From Phoronis australis (Eukaryota > Phoronida > Phoronidae), in the NCBI GenBank assembly GCA_002633005.1, contig NMRA01000046.1:1141126-1203125 (forward strand): 62,000 nt of DNA, in the 5' to 3' direction. Positions 1 to 12,616 of this stretch are shown here, one piece after another. Made by a program: the position numbers and the translations under genes. How positions within the stretch are numbered: position 1 is the first letter of the stretch; every line of letters begins with the position of its first letter. Below the pieces are notes generated by a model. It worked only from the letters and a program-made list of their open reading frames with translations. It made no database searches and was not told the DNA's origin.

Positions 1-2927
1 GTCAAATAAAGTAGACACTCCATGAACTACGCAGTGAAACGAACAGAATTGAACTGAACACTGAACTGATTTATTCTACATATCATAACAATATATATAC
101 ACACAACTACATAACAACATATGATGCGTTACCTATGACACACTTCCTATACCAGGAATCGCATGACATAATACCAATTAAACTACTGAACTCATAAACA
201 ATAACAACCTTCAAACATCCTGTTATTGTGTGACTAAGTACACAACACTGACCAGGCGCGCTCTTTTATTTAGGTAGAGAGCACACCAAGCGTAATTCAA
301 CACGCCCGTTATTTCTTGCGTTAGCGTTGTACCAACCTGGGAGAACAAGCCATGCTGGTTTGGAATTCTTTTTTGTCGGATATTTTTACTATCGCTTTCG
401 AAATGCTGTTAGTTTTGCCTTGGATGCAATCGGCATGACCATTCTCAAAACATTTTTGTTTCCTCTCGCCCTAAACTAACTGCTATGAGATGTGTCACTC
501 GGTACGTAATGCAAATTATTTTCCAATTTTCATTGTCGGAGCTGAGCTGTGCACATGTTTACGGCTGGTTACTTTCTGAAAAACAAATACAATTTTGACA
601 TACACCTTATAAGATGGTCGTCAAATTGACTGACGGGTCAATACGAATATCTGATAGTAAACTACTAAAACAAGTAAACGCCATTCTGTTTTGTTAAGAC
701 ATTAAGGAAATAAACAATTTTATAAAAAATCTAAACAGCAGTAAATTGTAGACATTTTAATGCATATTTTATAATGTGTGAGAAAATGGTTTAATAAAAC
801 ACTAGTTTATGAAAGTCACAAAATGGATGGTTTAGAGCAGTTAAATGTTTCAGAAAATGATTTTAGCTTTGCATTTTAGAGATACTTTGCACACCCTTAT
901 ATTACGACTTTCAACTTTTTAGAGTCTCATTAGTATATGACGAATTATGAAGTTATAATAAACTCATATTTCCAGAGTGACTGCTCAACCGCTGCAGTTT
1001 TGATTCCGTTTACAAGCGTTTTTGCGAAATAACGTTGGGTGGTATTTTGTAAACGCAAGAATCACTCTAAGGAAGCTAGTGTGATCACGTGCTTTGCTTG
1101 TAGTACATGGCGGTATGCGTGTCCTTTCGTTTTCACAAGATTCTCTCCTCTGCGGAGCACTACTATATCCCCACTGCGCCACCAGCACGTCACCGAATTC
1201 AATTTTTTCCTTTGTATGTCATCCGGATTCTGACTTCATCTTTGTTGATATATACATTATTATTGCTATAACTGTTTGTATAATATGTATGTCTATTGTT
1301 AATTTTTACCTCTTATTTCTCTTATCTGTTATTAATCTCTTATTTTGTTTAAGTTTTACATCTAATCTTCGTTAGTGCATACATTTATATATTATTTATG
1401 TATTTGTAAATTCATTTATGTATTTATTTATTTACTTAGTATTTTATGTATTTATGTTTATATTTATTTACCTATTTTGTAACAGATTTACTTTTTTACT
1501 GCTGGTTGTCTTTTGTCTTTCACCTGTTATCATTTTGTTGCTCATCTTTTTACGGAGCATAATGGAAATGTCTTTTACTCTTTATGTTATCCGGGTCTTG
1601 CGCTTGTACTTTTGTTATTTTTTGTTTTGTGTATTTATGTTTTTCTTTCATTTCTGTGCACTTGTGTGATTCTAATAAATTTATTATTATTTTTTTCACA
1701 ATGTTCATTTTTTGCCGAGATTCTGAAAAAATTCATAAAAATGAAAAATTTCACCATGTAAAAGAATCCAATACAATATTTTGTGTTACCATGTAACAAC
1801 AGGTGTTCCCATTAACATTGTCTCTTTGTTATGAAGATTGTTTTTGTCCAGCGTCCAGTTTCTTTAGTAATTTAACAAACGTAAAAATGTAATTGTTCCA
1901 TACAACCCATACAGTGAGATATTCGCATTGTATTTCAAAGTTAGATAACATATGTTTGCGCATTGTTATCTGTCAGAATAGCCCTACCTGCAAATTTCGC
2001 ATAGATAGTTGGAGTAATTAGTTTGTCACAATTTTTGTACATGTCCTTGCTACCTGAATTTTTGCTGAGGAATGTATTTACATCGAACGTTACTAAAATC
2101 TTTGCAACAGCCATGAGAAACTCGTATTCTAAAATCCTGTAGCAATCTTAAATCATTGAGACTGGTTCCTTGTTAGTTTAGTCATTTGCATTATCGATAC
2201 TCGATACTCGATGAAATTAATTAGTTGACTGATTAGTTGATTAATCAACCAGTTAATTCATAAAGGGTTTCGTTATTACACTTCTTGATATATTTTTCAC
2301 ATTTTGGTAACATTGTTCATTTTTGAATGAAAAATATTTGTATAACCTGTTAGTTATGCAGAATAACTCCTTTGAACTATATTACTCAAGCCCTGGAATT
2401 CCAACTCCTGCACGTGTCCTATGTATTCTAGTATTAAAGTTTGCGACCACGAGACTACCCCGAAAATTTGCATTGAGAACTTCCGGCTGCGTGCTCGACA
2501 GAGTTTTGATTGAGAATTGCAGTTATCGAATCAAGCCTAATTTCATTGCTTCATTTTCATCTTATGATTGTTTATTAAACAAGACTCTTGAGGGACGGTT
2601 CCATACATCAGCGATTCTTGGCAAAATAAGTCAACAAATCTGACAATTACTCTGGTCATTCTTTATAAGCATCGACTTGTGGCCCTGGGAGGATGCCGGT
2701 AGTAGTTTGGTCTCTGATATCTTTTCAGCTCCAGTCGTAGAACCACTTGGCGACAACCTATCACACTACATACCAGGAGTATTTCAACAAGACATTTTTG
2801 GGTGATAAAATCATGTTACAGTATTTTACGGAAAGGAGTTAGATTTGGCTTGAATGATAAGTTTAGGCCTTAAAAACAGGTGCGTTTATGTAACTTTTGA
2901 AAAATTACTCGTAATAGCTTAGCTAAG
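1..2927. other. No gene recognised; AT-rich sequence
   Basis: I find no convincing exon here. Roughly 1240-1700 is T-rich low-complexity DNA whose hydrophobic open frames are a composition effect. Around 2195-2265 there are short iterations of CGATACTCGATACTCGAT and TTAGTTGATTAATCAACC, which look like the end of an unidentified repeat. Upstream exons of the thrombospondin-domain gene could lie here or further left, but I could not find a second WSxW-type cysteine-rich exon. Confidence 0.4.
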
Positions 2928-3023
2928 CGTGTGTGTAGTGTGTGTGTGCGTATGTGTGTGCGTGTGTGTGCGTGTGTGTGTGCGTGTGTGTGTCTGCGTG
3001 TGTGTGCTCGCGTGTGTTTGGGT
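2928..3023. repeat. TG/CG-rich dinucleotide microsatellite
   Basis: Alternating purine-pyrimidine tract of GTGTGTGCG-type units with a few interruptions (TATG, TCTG, CTCG). This is a simple-sequence repeat with Z-DNA potential. Confidence 0.9.
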
Positions 3024-3893
3024 GTTATTATTTCTTTTTTATAATTTTCTACTATAATGCGTTTCTACAATGTTTACCTGTTGCCCAGATGCCGTTTTTT
3101 GTTAATTAGATTTCTGAGAAGTAGGCTTACCATTATCCATAGTATTTACCTTTATCCATGAAAAAATGAAAAGTTTACCTTGTAAAAGAACTAAGCAACG
3201 AGCATTAATTATTAATTGGCGAATCGATTGTAGCGGGTTAGTCACAGTGTGGCTTAGACTCGCTTAGGCGTTGCAGTAACAGAACATCAAATACTGCGTA
3301 GGATTCGTCCCATGTGGATTGCTTTACGTTACGCATATCAACTAAAAATAGATTATATGACGTATGTTGAAATATGGGTAGTGATTTGGTCTCGCTATCA
3401 TCAGTGTGGTGTAATTTTACTTGATCGAAACCTGTTTATACCACACATTTTGGCATTTTTCATCGTGTTTCTTTTGCAAAACAAGCTGCACAAACTCGCT
3501 GTTCACGTCGTAGTCCACGGCTTTTACTCCTTGAACAGAAAACCGACAAACTATGAGCTGAAAATTGGTAAAGTTGGGAATGAATTAGTCCACGCATTCG
3601 CTGGACATTCAAGACACACTCTGAGTCGTTCCATGTAATTGCTATAATTCATGCTGATCAGAAGCTTGATTACACCTATTTTTGTATCTACGTGCTGCAT
3701 ATGACTCTCAGAAAACAGTGATAACATTTGATACGACTTATCTTCACACGCTTTTGATTTTGACCACTTTTTTGCCGGCTCAAGAACAGCTACTGAAATC
3801 GGGCTCTGACGTCACTTGGCGCGCCAATCAGCGTGAGTCTTTTCAACGCAGGCTCAACTCGATACAGTTATCTACTTCGTTAGATAAAGTATT

Positions 3894-4020
3894 AAATGGG
3901 CTTTCATAAAATGTTTTTAATTTTTCGCTAAGACGTCTCCTTTTTGAATTATTTGAGATTTTCTGGTAAGGCTGTTCCTTTGTTGACTGATTTTGCTGCA
4001 CTTTTGTTGATTTACCTTCT
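3894..4020 (+). repeat. Dispersed repeat, copy 1 (partner at 61860-61985)
   Basis: The segment from AATGGGCTTTC through GAATTATTTGAGATTTTCTG to CTGTTCCTTTGTTGA recurs, diverged, at the far right end of the window in the same orientation. It ends about 180 bp before the thrombospondin exon, so it is intronic. The family is not recognised. Confidence 0.65.
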
Positions 4021-4201
4021 GTTGAAGAAGACCGTAGTCTATTTCTTACTCATTTCTGACATCTTCGTTCGTCATATGAATGTTGTCATCATGTTCATCA
4101 TCGCCACCACCACCATCATCCTCCTGAACATGTACATTCTCAATCTATTTATTCAATCGTGTAATATTACTGTCCTTGTGTGTAATGAAATTGTTTTTCA
4201 G

Positions 4202-4381
4202 TTCACGGAGCTTGGGGTGAATGGTCCTTAATAGGGGAATGTTCCGCCTCTTGTGCGAACACGACTGGCGTAAAGCCATATAACAGATCGTGTAACAATC
4301 CTGTGCCAGCCTATGGAGGAAATGGTTGCCAAGGAAATGCTGTGAGAGATGAAGTGTGCAAGTTGAAAACAGTATGCATAG
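4202..4381 (+). CDS. Exon encoding one thrombospondin type-1 (TSP1) domain
   Basis: A phase 1-1 exon of 59 full codons, the classic form of a shuffled extracellular module. It opens HGAWGEWSLIGECSASC, giving the TSP1 tryptophan ladder (W..W) and the CSxSC pair. Six cysteines follow the usual TSP1 order (EC, SC, SC, GC, VC, VC). The acceptor is TTGTTTTTCAG and the donor is G|GTAAGT. TSP1 domains bind glycosaminoglycans and matrix proteins, so an extracellular role is expected. Confidence 0.85.
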
Positions 4382-6696
4382 GTAAGTTAAATTCACTGTG
4401 CTTAGCAGAGTAAAAGCGATTCCATTTCGGTTACCAATTCAAGCCACAGACAATGCGTATATGCGCATACTGCGGGGTTGGTTAACTCCAGTAAAATCGT
4501 TTTCTTGAGTCGCTGTTGGTTTCTAAGTTATTATGAGCAACGGCAATAGAATGTTGTCCCTATCAGGACTATTACGAGACAGATTTTATAAGAGTAAAAG
4601 ACTTAATTCGATTTTGATTTTAGACAGTTTAGCAGGGCGAAATGTATCAAGTCCATGACCCTTGCGCAACACTCTGGAGGGACAGGGGAAGGGAATTTTG
4701 TCCCAAAACTTAGTGCTATGGACAGAAGTTAAAAGTGATATGACCAGACTGCTATGGGGAACTACTGAACGTTCTGATTAGAAGGTTAAGCGCGATGACA
4801 TGACAAGCGGAAACGGTGGTTGTGGACGCTATCGGTAATATTACAACGAGTTTCTTTATTTCCATATTTACATTTATTACAGGCAAAGGTCGTGCAACGG
4901 TTTCCGCAGCGGCTGTAGCTCTTCCGCTTGTAGCGTTGTTTCTACTGGCTGTTGCTTTTGTGTGTTGGTACTACCGCCGTAGAAAACAAAAATCTGTCAA
5001 CCCTCATCAAGAAGAACTTATGCACCTGGAAAAGGAACATGCAACGCTCTTGGGCGACTTGAAAACTGCCAACGAGGCAGGTGAGGACAAAGGAATAAAA
5101 ACAGCGCTTCTCAAATACAGCCACTTCATCGGTCGTAACAGGCACGTTATCAAGCCAGACCGGGAGCTGCTGAAGCAGTCGAAGATGATTCTTGCCCACA
5201 AACGTATAATAGCTATGGCCAGTGGACGAGTGGCTGACGAACTGGAACTTGTCACGGACAACCTTAAGGAGGCTGTCAAAAACCACTACCAGAGTGACAT
5301 AGAGGAAGCATTGATTGAGTACAAATTTTTCTTTGAGGACAACAGCGACAAGTACGAGCCAGATAAAGAGCTTCTAGAACAGGCGGAGTCATTGTTGAAA
5401 GATGCTGACCAATTGGTGAGTGACACTCTTCGGGAGAGGTTGGAAGCCGCTAGGGTGGTTCTCATGTCAAGCATAGAGGCTTGCAACCCCACGGAGATCA
5501 AAGAAGCTCTGGCTAACTATGAGAGCATAATACTGGCGTTCCAGGGAAAGGTCGTGCCCGATGAGCACTTGATTCGTGAGGCGCATGCCATTCTTAATTC
5601 TAAGAAACTGCCCTATAAGTTGTTCAAAGAAAATGAGCTGCTAAAAAGAGAGTTGAACAAGGCAAATACGTCTAACGACGTGGCCACCATAATAGAGAAG
5701 TTGCATGCGTATGAGGTGTTCATACGAGAACATGACTATCACGAAGCTATAAAACTGGACGAGACCATCACACAAGAATCAAAGAAAATTCTTGCAGCGA
5801 AAGAGGTCATCAACGATACCATTCGCAACAGGAATCAGCAGCTACAGGAAGGATTAGAGAAAGCTTGTGATTCCAAAAATGAAAACGAAATTCAACAAGC
5901 CCTCTTGGACTATGAAAACTTCGCTAAAGAAGCGACAGTTTATACAATTGTCAATCATGACCTTATTACTAGAGCGATACGTATTGTAACTGCACACATA
6001 GAAAAACGCAATCTGCTGACCGCCGTGAAAAGCAGAGACCTGGGACGCATTCGGCTATGCTCTGCTATTATTGAAAAATGTGACATGGAAGAAGCCTTCA
6101 AGCAGGACATTTCTGTTGCTGAAGCAGTCGGTAAAGCATTGCAACATGTGGAAGAATTGAGAACAAACTTGATTAACGTTCGAGAGTCCGCAGTCGATAA
6201 CCTTATTGGAAACGAAAATCCTTCGAAGACTTTACAGGACATCGTACGTGCCACTCTGTTAATTCTAGGCAGCTCTGAGGAGGAATTGAGTAACTGGGAC
6301 ACATGTCGGAGACTGCTTCAGCCAAAGTGGAGTGATGAGTACCCTGGTTTCCTCATGCGTGTCGGAGAGTTCATTGTAAAATATCTTCACCCGGAGGTAG
6401 CCGTGCGTGTTCTTGAACTCTTGGAGTCATACACAGATGAGTTGGCGAAAGCGGAAGGGCGCAGCGTCTTCCCACTATACGCATGGTCTCGCGCCGTTGC
6501 TGAGCAGAGCCTCCTGGATCTCGAAACACGTCCCCCTGCGGCCACCGGCAGCAGGCAAGTTAGTCTTCTTCAAACAATGGCCGCGAAGATAGCAGAGGAA
6601 AAGGAGCGCACTTTAGCCGCCGTGCAAGCGCACCAAACGAGACGACGTAGTTCTGCTGCTCCCAGGTCATCTCGCCGAAGCACGCTCGTTGTTTAA
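4202..6696 (+). CDS. TSP1-domain transmembrane protein with cytoplasmic helical repeats (3' two exons)
   Basis: Two exons join in frame: 4202-4381 ends in phase 1 (ATA G|gtaagt) and 4883-6696 begins GC AAA after a TTTATTACAG acceptor. The product would display an extracellular thrombospondin type-1 domain, cross the membrane once and carry about 570 cytoplasmic residues. The inside part has about six alpha-helical repeats of 65-68 residues and a C-terminal region resembling the base of the dynein heavy-chain stalk. The gene is partial: signal peptide and any further ectodomain exons must lie upstream. A stop at 6694-6696 is followed by an AATAAA at 6942. I do not recognise the whole protein. 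TSP1 and the membrane topology are firm, the repeats are visible by eye, and the dynein-like assignment is inference. Confidence 0.75.
4883..6696 (+). CDS. Terminal exon: transmembrane helix, six helical repeats, dynein-stalk-like end
   Basis: After GKGRATV comes a hydrophobic helix (about 4903-4975, ending FVCWYYRRRK) with a basic stop-transfer, which fixes the rest as cytoplasmic. Repeats start near 5026, 5245, 5440, 5641, 5842 and 6013. Each has the pattern L..A....d...I..AL..Y..F....p D..L...A..IL, so a stack of antiparallel helices is likely. From about 6190 to 6530 there is a different domain (LLILGSSEEELSNWDTC, then FLMRVGEF, then LYAWSRAVAE). Its spacing of a LLxLG helix, W..c.rLL and a final YaWsrA resembles the dynein heavy-chain microtubule-binding stalk family. 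The tail is basic and serine/arginine-rich. Confidence 0.7.
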
Positions 6697-6941
6697 CGCA
6701 AGACTATATTTAGGAGAATTCGCATGAGAGGCAAACCTCGCTAGTGGACGGATACGCAAATCGATATGCTTATGACCCGTCGAAAACGACGTTGGTTTTT
6801 CGCAACAATTTTAGTGTGCCAATAACGGCATTCTGACCCGTTGTTAAACATCCATGGACAAACGACACTTCACTTCCGAACTCTCCCGAAACCTTTTCAG
6901 TGTTCTCACGAAACTGCATACAAGACCATATTTGTGTTTTG

Positions 6942-6947
6942 AATAAA
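6942..6947 (+). promoter_or_regulatory. Candidate polyadenylation signal (AATAAA)
   Basis: First canonical hexamer after the stop codon at 6696, giving a 3' UTR of about 270 bp. Confidence 0.5.
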
Positions 6948-6959
6948 ACCGTTGAGAAC

Positions 6960-7975
6960 TGCAAAGGCTTCATAGTTACTTCGAGTTGTTTCCTGTGAGG
7001 TAGATGGGGGTCAGGCGACATCCTGAAAGCTAGTGGCGGCACGTTTTCTTCGTGGATGGAATTGGTAACCTTAGAGGCATCATTTTACCAGCCACAGGGG
7101 TTTGGGGTCCAACAAGGGAAAAACATAGTGGGTGCTAGAGATTCCTAATTACAACAGTGTAAAAGTGATCGAGCTGGGGGTCCGATCCGGCTATGGACCG
7201 GGTACACACCTGTTTATTTATGAGATGACGATCAAGAACGTGCAGATAAAAATACTAAGCCTGGTAGAAGTCGCGGTCGCAGGTTATTGCAGACTTTCAA
7301 AGCAAAAGTAAGAGCAACGCGAAGCGATGTTACGCACCCACAAGCGATTTGTTGCTAGGGGTATCTGAAATAGGGAGAACTGACAAAAGTGTCGATACTT
7401 CGCCTTTTAAAACTAACATGAAATCAAAAATTAAGTAATTTTTTTTTATTTGCAACAAAGAGACACAATTAAGAATTCAAAATTAGCAGGTCTAGTCTAC
7501 TTTTCATCAGCAACAATCACGAGGTTTAGTAGATACAAAGATGGACAAGAAATGACATTAAGGGCACATAACATGCTATACTCTGCTCAAAAGTAGTAGT
7601 TGTAATCACTCCCAAAAGCGAACAAACACAAGCGGGAGCTGCAGTAGTCAAACTCACTCGAAAATCGACAGGCTTCGGTGCACTGCACCATATACCTCTG
7701 CTTCAACATTTCATTGAGATCCATCAATCGATTCTAGATCTAGATATCGTCCGAAAACGCTCTTCCTCCCAAGTAAAAATGCCAATACCATAATAGCCAC
7801 TAGCGTGTGCTACAGAGGTCAAATTCACCCAAAGTGGAATTGTGCCGGCGCATTGCTGTCATATCATTGAGTTTGTTTAACTGAAATCTATCAGTGAAAT
7901 TCCGTAGATCGTATCCGGAAACCTCTCCCTTCTAAATACTGAAAAGTCGCGTCCCTGGACCTATTCAACATTACC
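6960..7975. other. Intergenic, no gene recognised
   Basis: No exon-like or transposon-coding sequence seen between the TSP1 gene and the first gypsy fragment. The missing 5' LTR, gag and protease of that gypsy element are not detectable here. Confidence 0.4.
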
Positions 7976-7979
7976 ACGA

Positions 7980-9410
7980 CGACGGCATCAAAACCAGTTA
8001 CGAAAGAAGATTTCGTAAAAGCGATCCCAGATATATTCAGTGACAAGGTGGGAAAGCTTGAAGGGGGCACCGCATCAGACTGGGTGACTGTGTGCCAGCT
8101 GTACAACATGCACCACGCAGGGTACCAGTGCCCCTCTGGTAACTCTTGAAAGCGAATCTGGAGGTTCTTGACAAGGATGGGATCATTGCCCCGGGTTGAA
8201 GAGCCCACGGAGTGGATCAACTCTATGGTTGTTGTCCGTAAAAAAGACAATGACCTGCGCATCTGTTTGGACCCCAAACACCAGAATGAGGCCATTCTAC
8301 GAGAGCACTACGAGATGCCAACTGTGGAAGACATAGCTAAAAGATTACACAGCGCAAAAGTATTTTCCGAGCTCGACGTGACCAAAGGATTTTGTCATGT
8401 ACCTTTAACTGAAGGTTCATCCCCGTTGACAACCTTCCACACACCCTTTGGGAGATATAGATGGCTCCGTCTCCCCTTTGGAATAAAGTCAGCTCCAGAA
8501 GTATTTCAAGGGAAAACACACGACCTTATACAAGGTGGCGTTGAGGTTCAGGCGGACGACTTCCTGGCAGTCGGTTTTGGGGACAATAGAGAAGGAGCTG
8601 TACGTGATGACGACAACACTTTCTCTACATTTTTACAACGATGCAAGGACAAGCATGTGGTACTGAACCATAAGAAATTCAAGTTTAGGCAATCCTCAGT
8701 GGAATTCATCGGTCACATAGCCTCGGACAAAGGTATTCAGTAAACTCCAAGCTGTTTTGAAAATGCCGTCTCCAGAAGACGTCAAGGGTGTCCAGAGACT
8801 CTTAGGCATGGCACTTGGGTAAGTTTTTGCCCAACCTCTCCGTATTGTGGAACCTTTGAGAGCACTTACAAGAAAGTAAGTTCCTTGGTACTGGGATGTG
8901 CAAAATGGCAGGCGTTCGATAAACTCAAGCAGGCTATCGCAATTACACCCGTTTTGCGATACTACAACCTGGATGAAAAGCTGGCGATAAAGTGCGATGC
9001 ATCCCAGTCCGGACTTGGCGCAGCGCTGTTACAGAATGGACAACCGCGCGGCCTACGCATTTCGAGCACTTACTTCTTCGGAGCAAAACTATGCTCAAAT
9101 CGAGAAAGAGCTAAATTAGCCATTGTCTTTGCCTGTGAGCTGTTCAATACGTACGTCTATAGAAGAGATCATGTGACAGTCAACACAGGTCACAAACCCT
9201 GGGAAATGATTGAGAAGAAGCTCCTGTATCAGCGACCGAAAAGGCTACAGCGCATGTTCCTAAGGCTGCAGAAATATGCATTAACCATTACGTACGTTAA
9301 AGGAGAGAGCATATTCTTAGCGGATACTCTACGTAGAGCATGTCTGAAAGATACCTGTGAGGTGAAAGAGGCAGTGACTATCAACCATGTAGAAGAATCT
9401 GATGCTTGAC
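7980..9410 (+). pseudogene. Gypsy pol: reverse transcriptase and RNase H, frameshifted
   Basis: The RT palm motifs are readable: EPTEWINSMVVVRKK, then ICLDPK, FGRYRWLRLPFGIKSAPEVFQ and the active-site loop QADDF (8547-8561), then FIGHIAS. A stop at 8741 and a frameshift interrupt the thumb. RNase H follows (CDASQSGLGAALLQ, 8992-9033), frameshifts near 9045, and continues as AFRALTSSEQNYAQIEKEL. Multiple lesions mean no functional polyprotein. Confidence 0.85.
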
Positions 9411-9699
9411 AACTGACCTTTGGAGACAGCAGAGTCAGCCGGAGACCCAGTTCTTTGGTAGTTAAACAAGATGGTTCATGCTGGCAGGCCAAGCACACGC
9501 AGCGCAGATTCGCAGGTTCTACGTCAATACTTTGGTATGCGCGACCAGCTGGTGAGCGAAGGACCCTTGATGTTTTGAGGATGCAAAGTGACCATTCCCA
9601 GGAGTATGAGGAGGCAAATGTCGCAACTGCACTCAACACACATTGAAATAGATTGGTCTATTCGACGGGCTAGAGAGTCCATGTACTGACTGAGCAGTG

Positions 9700-10100
9700 A
9701 CACATGTCTGATCGATCGAATCAACCAAGGGAGACTATGATGAGAGATCCAATGATATCCTTACCATGGGCGAAGATTGCGGCTGACCTGTGCGAGTTCA
9801 ATGGGAGACCTTTACTAGTTGTCTTGGTGAATTTCTACAGCAATTACATAGAAGTCGCCAATTTGTCTTCAACGACATCCAGAGCTGACATCAAAGAGAT
9901 GATAAGGATCTTCGATGTGCATGGTGTTTCCCAAGCGGTCTTTGGCAATAATGGGCCTCAGTTCAATACAGCCGAATTTGCAGTGTTTGCAGCAAATTTG
10001 GAATTTTGTGCATAACACCTCATCTCTTCGTTATGCACAATCCAACGGCAATGCAGAAAATGCAGCGGTTGTTCAAGAAACGTCAGTCGGACAAAACCTC
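9700..10100 (+). pseudogene. Gypsy integrase core fragment with a lost catalytic aspartate
   Basis: Readable as AADLCEFNG, then VLVNFYSNYIEVANLSSTTS, then FGNNGPQF, a frame change, and YAQSNGNAENA. The normal second catalytic acidic residue (DNGPQ) is asparagine here (NNGPQ), while the first D and the final E are present. Reading ends at RLFKKRQS, where the LINE insertion starts. Confidence 0.8.
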
Positions 10101-10273
10101 AAAATTTTTTTCCTTCCTTCCTTTATTTGTACACATGGCCATCGGCCCAAAGTACAACAAACAAGCAAACAAGATCATTGGAGTGCTATGCACACTGGTC
10201 AGAAATACACAAGCTGTTCCGTTTTTTAGATGCGTAGTATTCATATTTCACAACTGAGATATCGGGATTACAT

Positions 10274-10396
10274 ACGCCAGATAAACTAGACAAAAAGTTT
10301 TAAGTTTAACGAGTTTAATTCTCAGCCGACAACACAACGAGGTCGAACCGGAAGGGTTCCCCGCAACACAGTCCTACGAATAACAATGCAATGGCG
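10274..10396 (-). repeat. LTR, left copy (3' LTR of the minus-strand element)
   Basis: Begins ACGCCAGATAAACTAGA and shares CAGCCGACAACACAACGAGG and the end CAATGCAATGGCG with the copy at 13631. Only the shared 123 bp are delimited. Confidence 0.75.
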
Positions 10397-10522
10397 TGAT
10401 TGCCTCTTCTGTCACAGAAAATGAGGTAAACTTACACTAAGAACGGGTAGTAGAAAACAAATATATATAGTAAACACAGTGCTAATAAGTTACTATGGCG
10501 TTAACAAAGTAGCTAAAATCAG

Positions 10523-11480
10523 TCATAAAGCCAATCGTCCGTTTGCCAATGAGGTTTGTGGCGCAGCCGTTGCCGTAGAACCAAGCTGGCGGGATGCATC
10601 AGGGGGAGGAACGATGGTGGATGGCACAGTTGGGGCGGCAAGTGGGCCACGTGAAGGTAGTACATCGTTGTTGCACCATGGAGCTGGATCGCAGGACGAG
10701 TTCAATGATGAAACGGATACTGGAACAGCGGACGGTGGGAACTCGTCGTCGTGATCGTGGCCACAAGGGGCAGTGACAGGTGATGCAGCTGGAATGTCAG
10801 TAATCTCTGACGGAACACAGTAACACTCGCTGCGTTTGACACTGTAAGAAGCATTACGTAACTGATCTCCAGAAAATTTACGAACACTCAACCACACGCC
10901 ATCGGAAGCAACCACGAGGTATCGTGGACGGGCTCTGCTTTTGTCCCTATCAGAGTAGAGGTAAACGATATCGCCGATGGATGCGTCGCATTCTACTTCC
11001 TGGTTGGCCAAAGGAGCCTTGGATCGTGCACTGGGTCCATGGTTGATGGAGCGCCGTTGTCGTTAGGAAGAGATCAACAAGTTGTCATGAACTGGTATTT
11101 GGCAATTGGTGAACTGGTCGCGCTGAAACCACATCTCTCTGGCAGACAATCCGGTGGAGCGAAGGCGGCTGTTCAATCGAGCAGCAGCTGTAAGAAACTG
11201 ACATTGCCGGCTCCATGCTGATCACGCAGTAACTCGTGTGACAACTCCGCCGTCTAACGAGCGCAGTTCGAGACACATTTGGAGACCATTTCGAAGTTCC
11301 TCGTGGCGTTCAGTAGCAATGATACAAGCCGCTGTGTAAGAAGAGACACAATCTCGGAGTACCAAAATCAGCTGTCGCTCGCGCTTCATGACGTCAGCTG
11401 CAGACGACGTCCCAACGGTCGCAGGTGTATCAGAGGTACTCTGCAGGGTCGTGGTTTTGGGGAAAGAGCGCATTGATGTG
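10523..11480 (-). pseudogene. Integrase C-terminal remnant of the LTR element
   Basis: Reads ADVMKRERQLILVLRDCVSS then TAACIIATERHEELRNGLQ, and near the end IGDIVYLYSDRDKSRARPRY with SYSVKRSECYCVPSE. The last is the SH3-like/DNA-binding tail typical of LTR-element integrases. The central catalytic core is deleted or scrambled. Confidence 0.6.
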
Positions 11481-11482
11481 AG

Positions 11483-12600
11483 CTAGCTTGTAAAGTACCC
11501 ATCTCCCAAATCCAGCCGAGGACTTCTGTGCGTCGTGGGGCTATGACTCTTTGTAGAAGATAGACGGAGATCAGCCGTGGACAATGCATATAGCACCCTT
11601 TTCCAGTAGGTAATCAAATCTGTGATAGTCTGACCACCACAGTATAGGTCGCCAGCGAGCTTGGTGACGGCTCTTTCATCCAAAAGCTCTCCCAATACAC
11701 GACACTTCAACTCTTCCAAAGCAGTTTCCAAACCGGGCATACCCATGGCGCAACGTGCGTAGACACGGATACCTCGGAAAGGTGTGGATACGCCACAATA
11801 TTTCATGGACTCTCGTGACAAAGTAATTTGATAGAATGCACTCGTAAGATCAGTCTTGATGATGAACTTCCATTGAGCAATCTTCCGAAGCACGGAATCT
11901 ACGTCAGGCATGATAGATGGTTGGGGCTTGGCGTACCGGCCGACGTCTGAAAATGCTGTAACTAAACGAAAACCTCCGTGGGGTTTCTTGACTAGAAACG
12001 AGGGATTAAGATATTCTACTGTAATACCGACATCCTCTGGACGGACGAATACTCCCAGGAGCTCCAGCTCGTTGAATTTTTGTTGCAATTACAGGAGCTT
12101 GTCCTTGGAGTATTGGGGGAGGCGACCTTTCCTCTGTGGAGGTTGCGTAGGACCCATGTTGACAACGGCCTCAAACAGGCCTGCGGCGCCGTTGTACCCG
12201 GGGTATTGCGGATCAAATACGTGAGCAAACTCTCGATGCAGGGCGTGGAATCTGTCCCGATCAGCAGCATGCAGGATATTGTCGGGATCAACGGCAACAA
12301 AGCGATGATGATCCAAAGTAGTTTTAGGGGATGAGATACATTGGGTGGCTGTCGGGGATTCAGATGGAACCTCTGAAGGAGTGAGCACGGCGTGTACCTG
12401 GAAAAACTGCCCATCTCGTCGCAAAAATCGTGGTTCATCGGTGTTGTTGAACAGGCTAATTTTGCCATTAGTCGGAGCAAGAATGGCGGGTTGTGGCCAT
12501 AGCTGTGAAACACCCGTGGAGCGGAGGCTAATGCTGTCGCAGCGAGGTTCGATTGCAAGATGTTCTTCAGGATCGGTAAAATCGGACGGGGCCTCCAACT
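11483..12600 (-). pseudogene. Reverse transcriptase of the LTR element, active site altered
   Basis: [20 protein letters not shown], then [19 protein letters not shown] and [12 protein letters not shown] are palm motifs of an LTR-type RT. The second catalytic box reads LAGDLYCGG, where an ADD-type pair is expected, so one aspartate is gone. The region upstream, 12089-12600, holds the linker between protease and RT. Confidence 0.7.
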
Positions 12601-12616
12601 CAAGACAATCACCAGG

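Noticed and set aside
1240-1700. Hydrophobic open frames as membrane proteins
   Set aside because: T-rich low-complexity DNA; no splice sites, signal anchors or similarity.
4942-6302. Minus-strand open frames opposite the TSP1-protein exon
   Set aside because: Shadow frames of a long plus-strand exon with clear repeats and a transmembrane helix.
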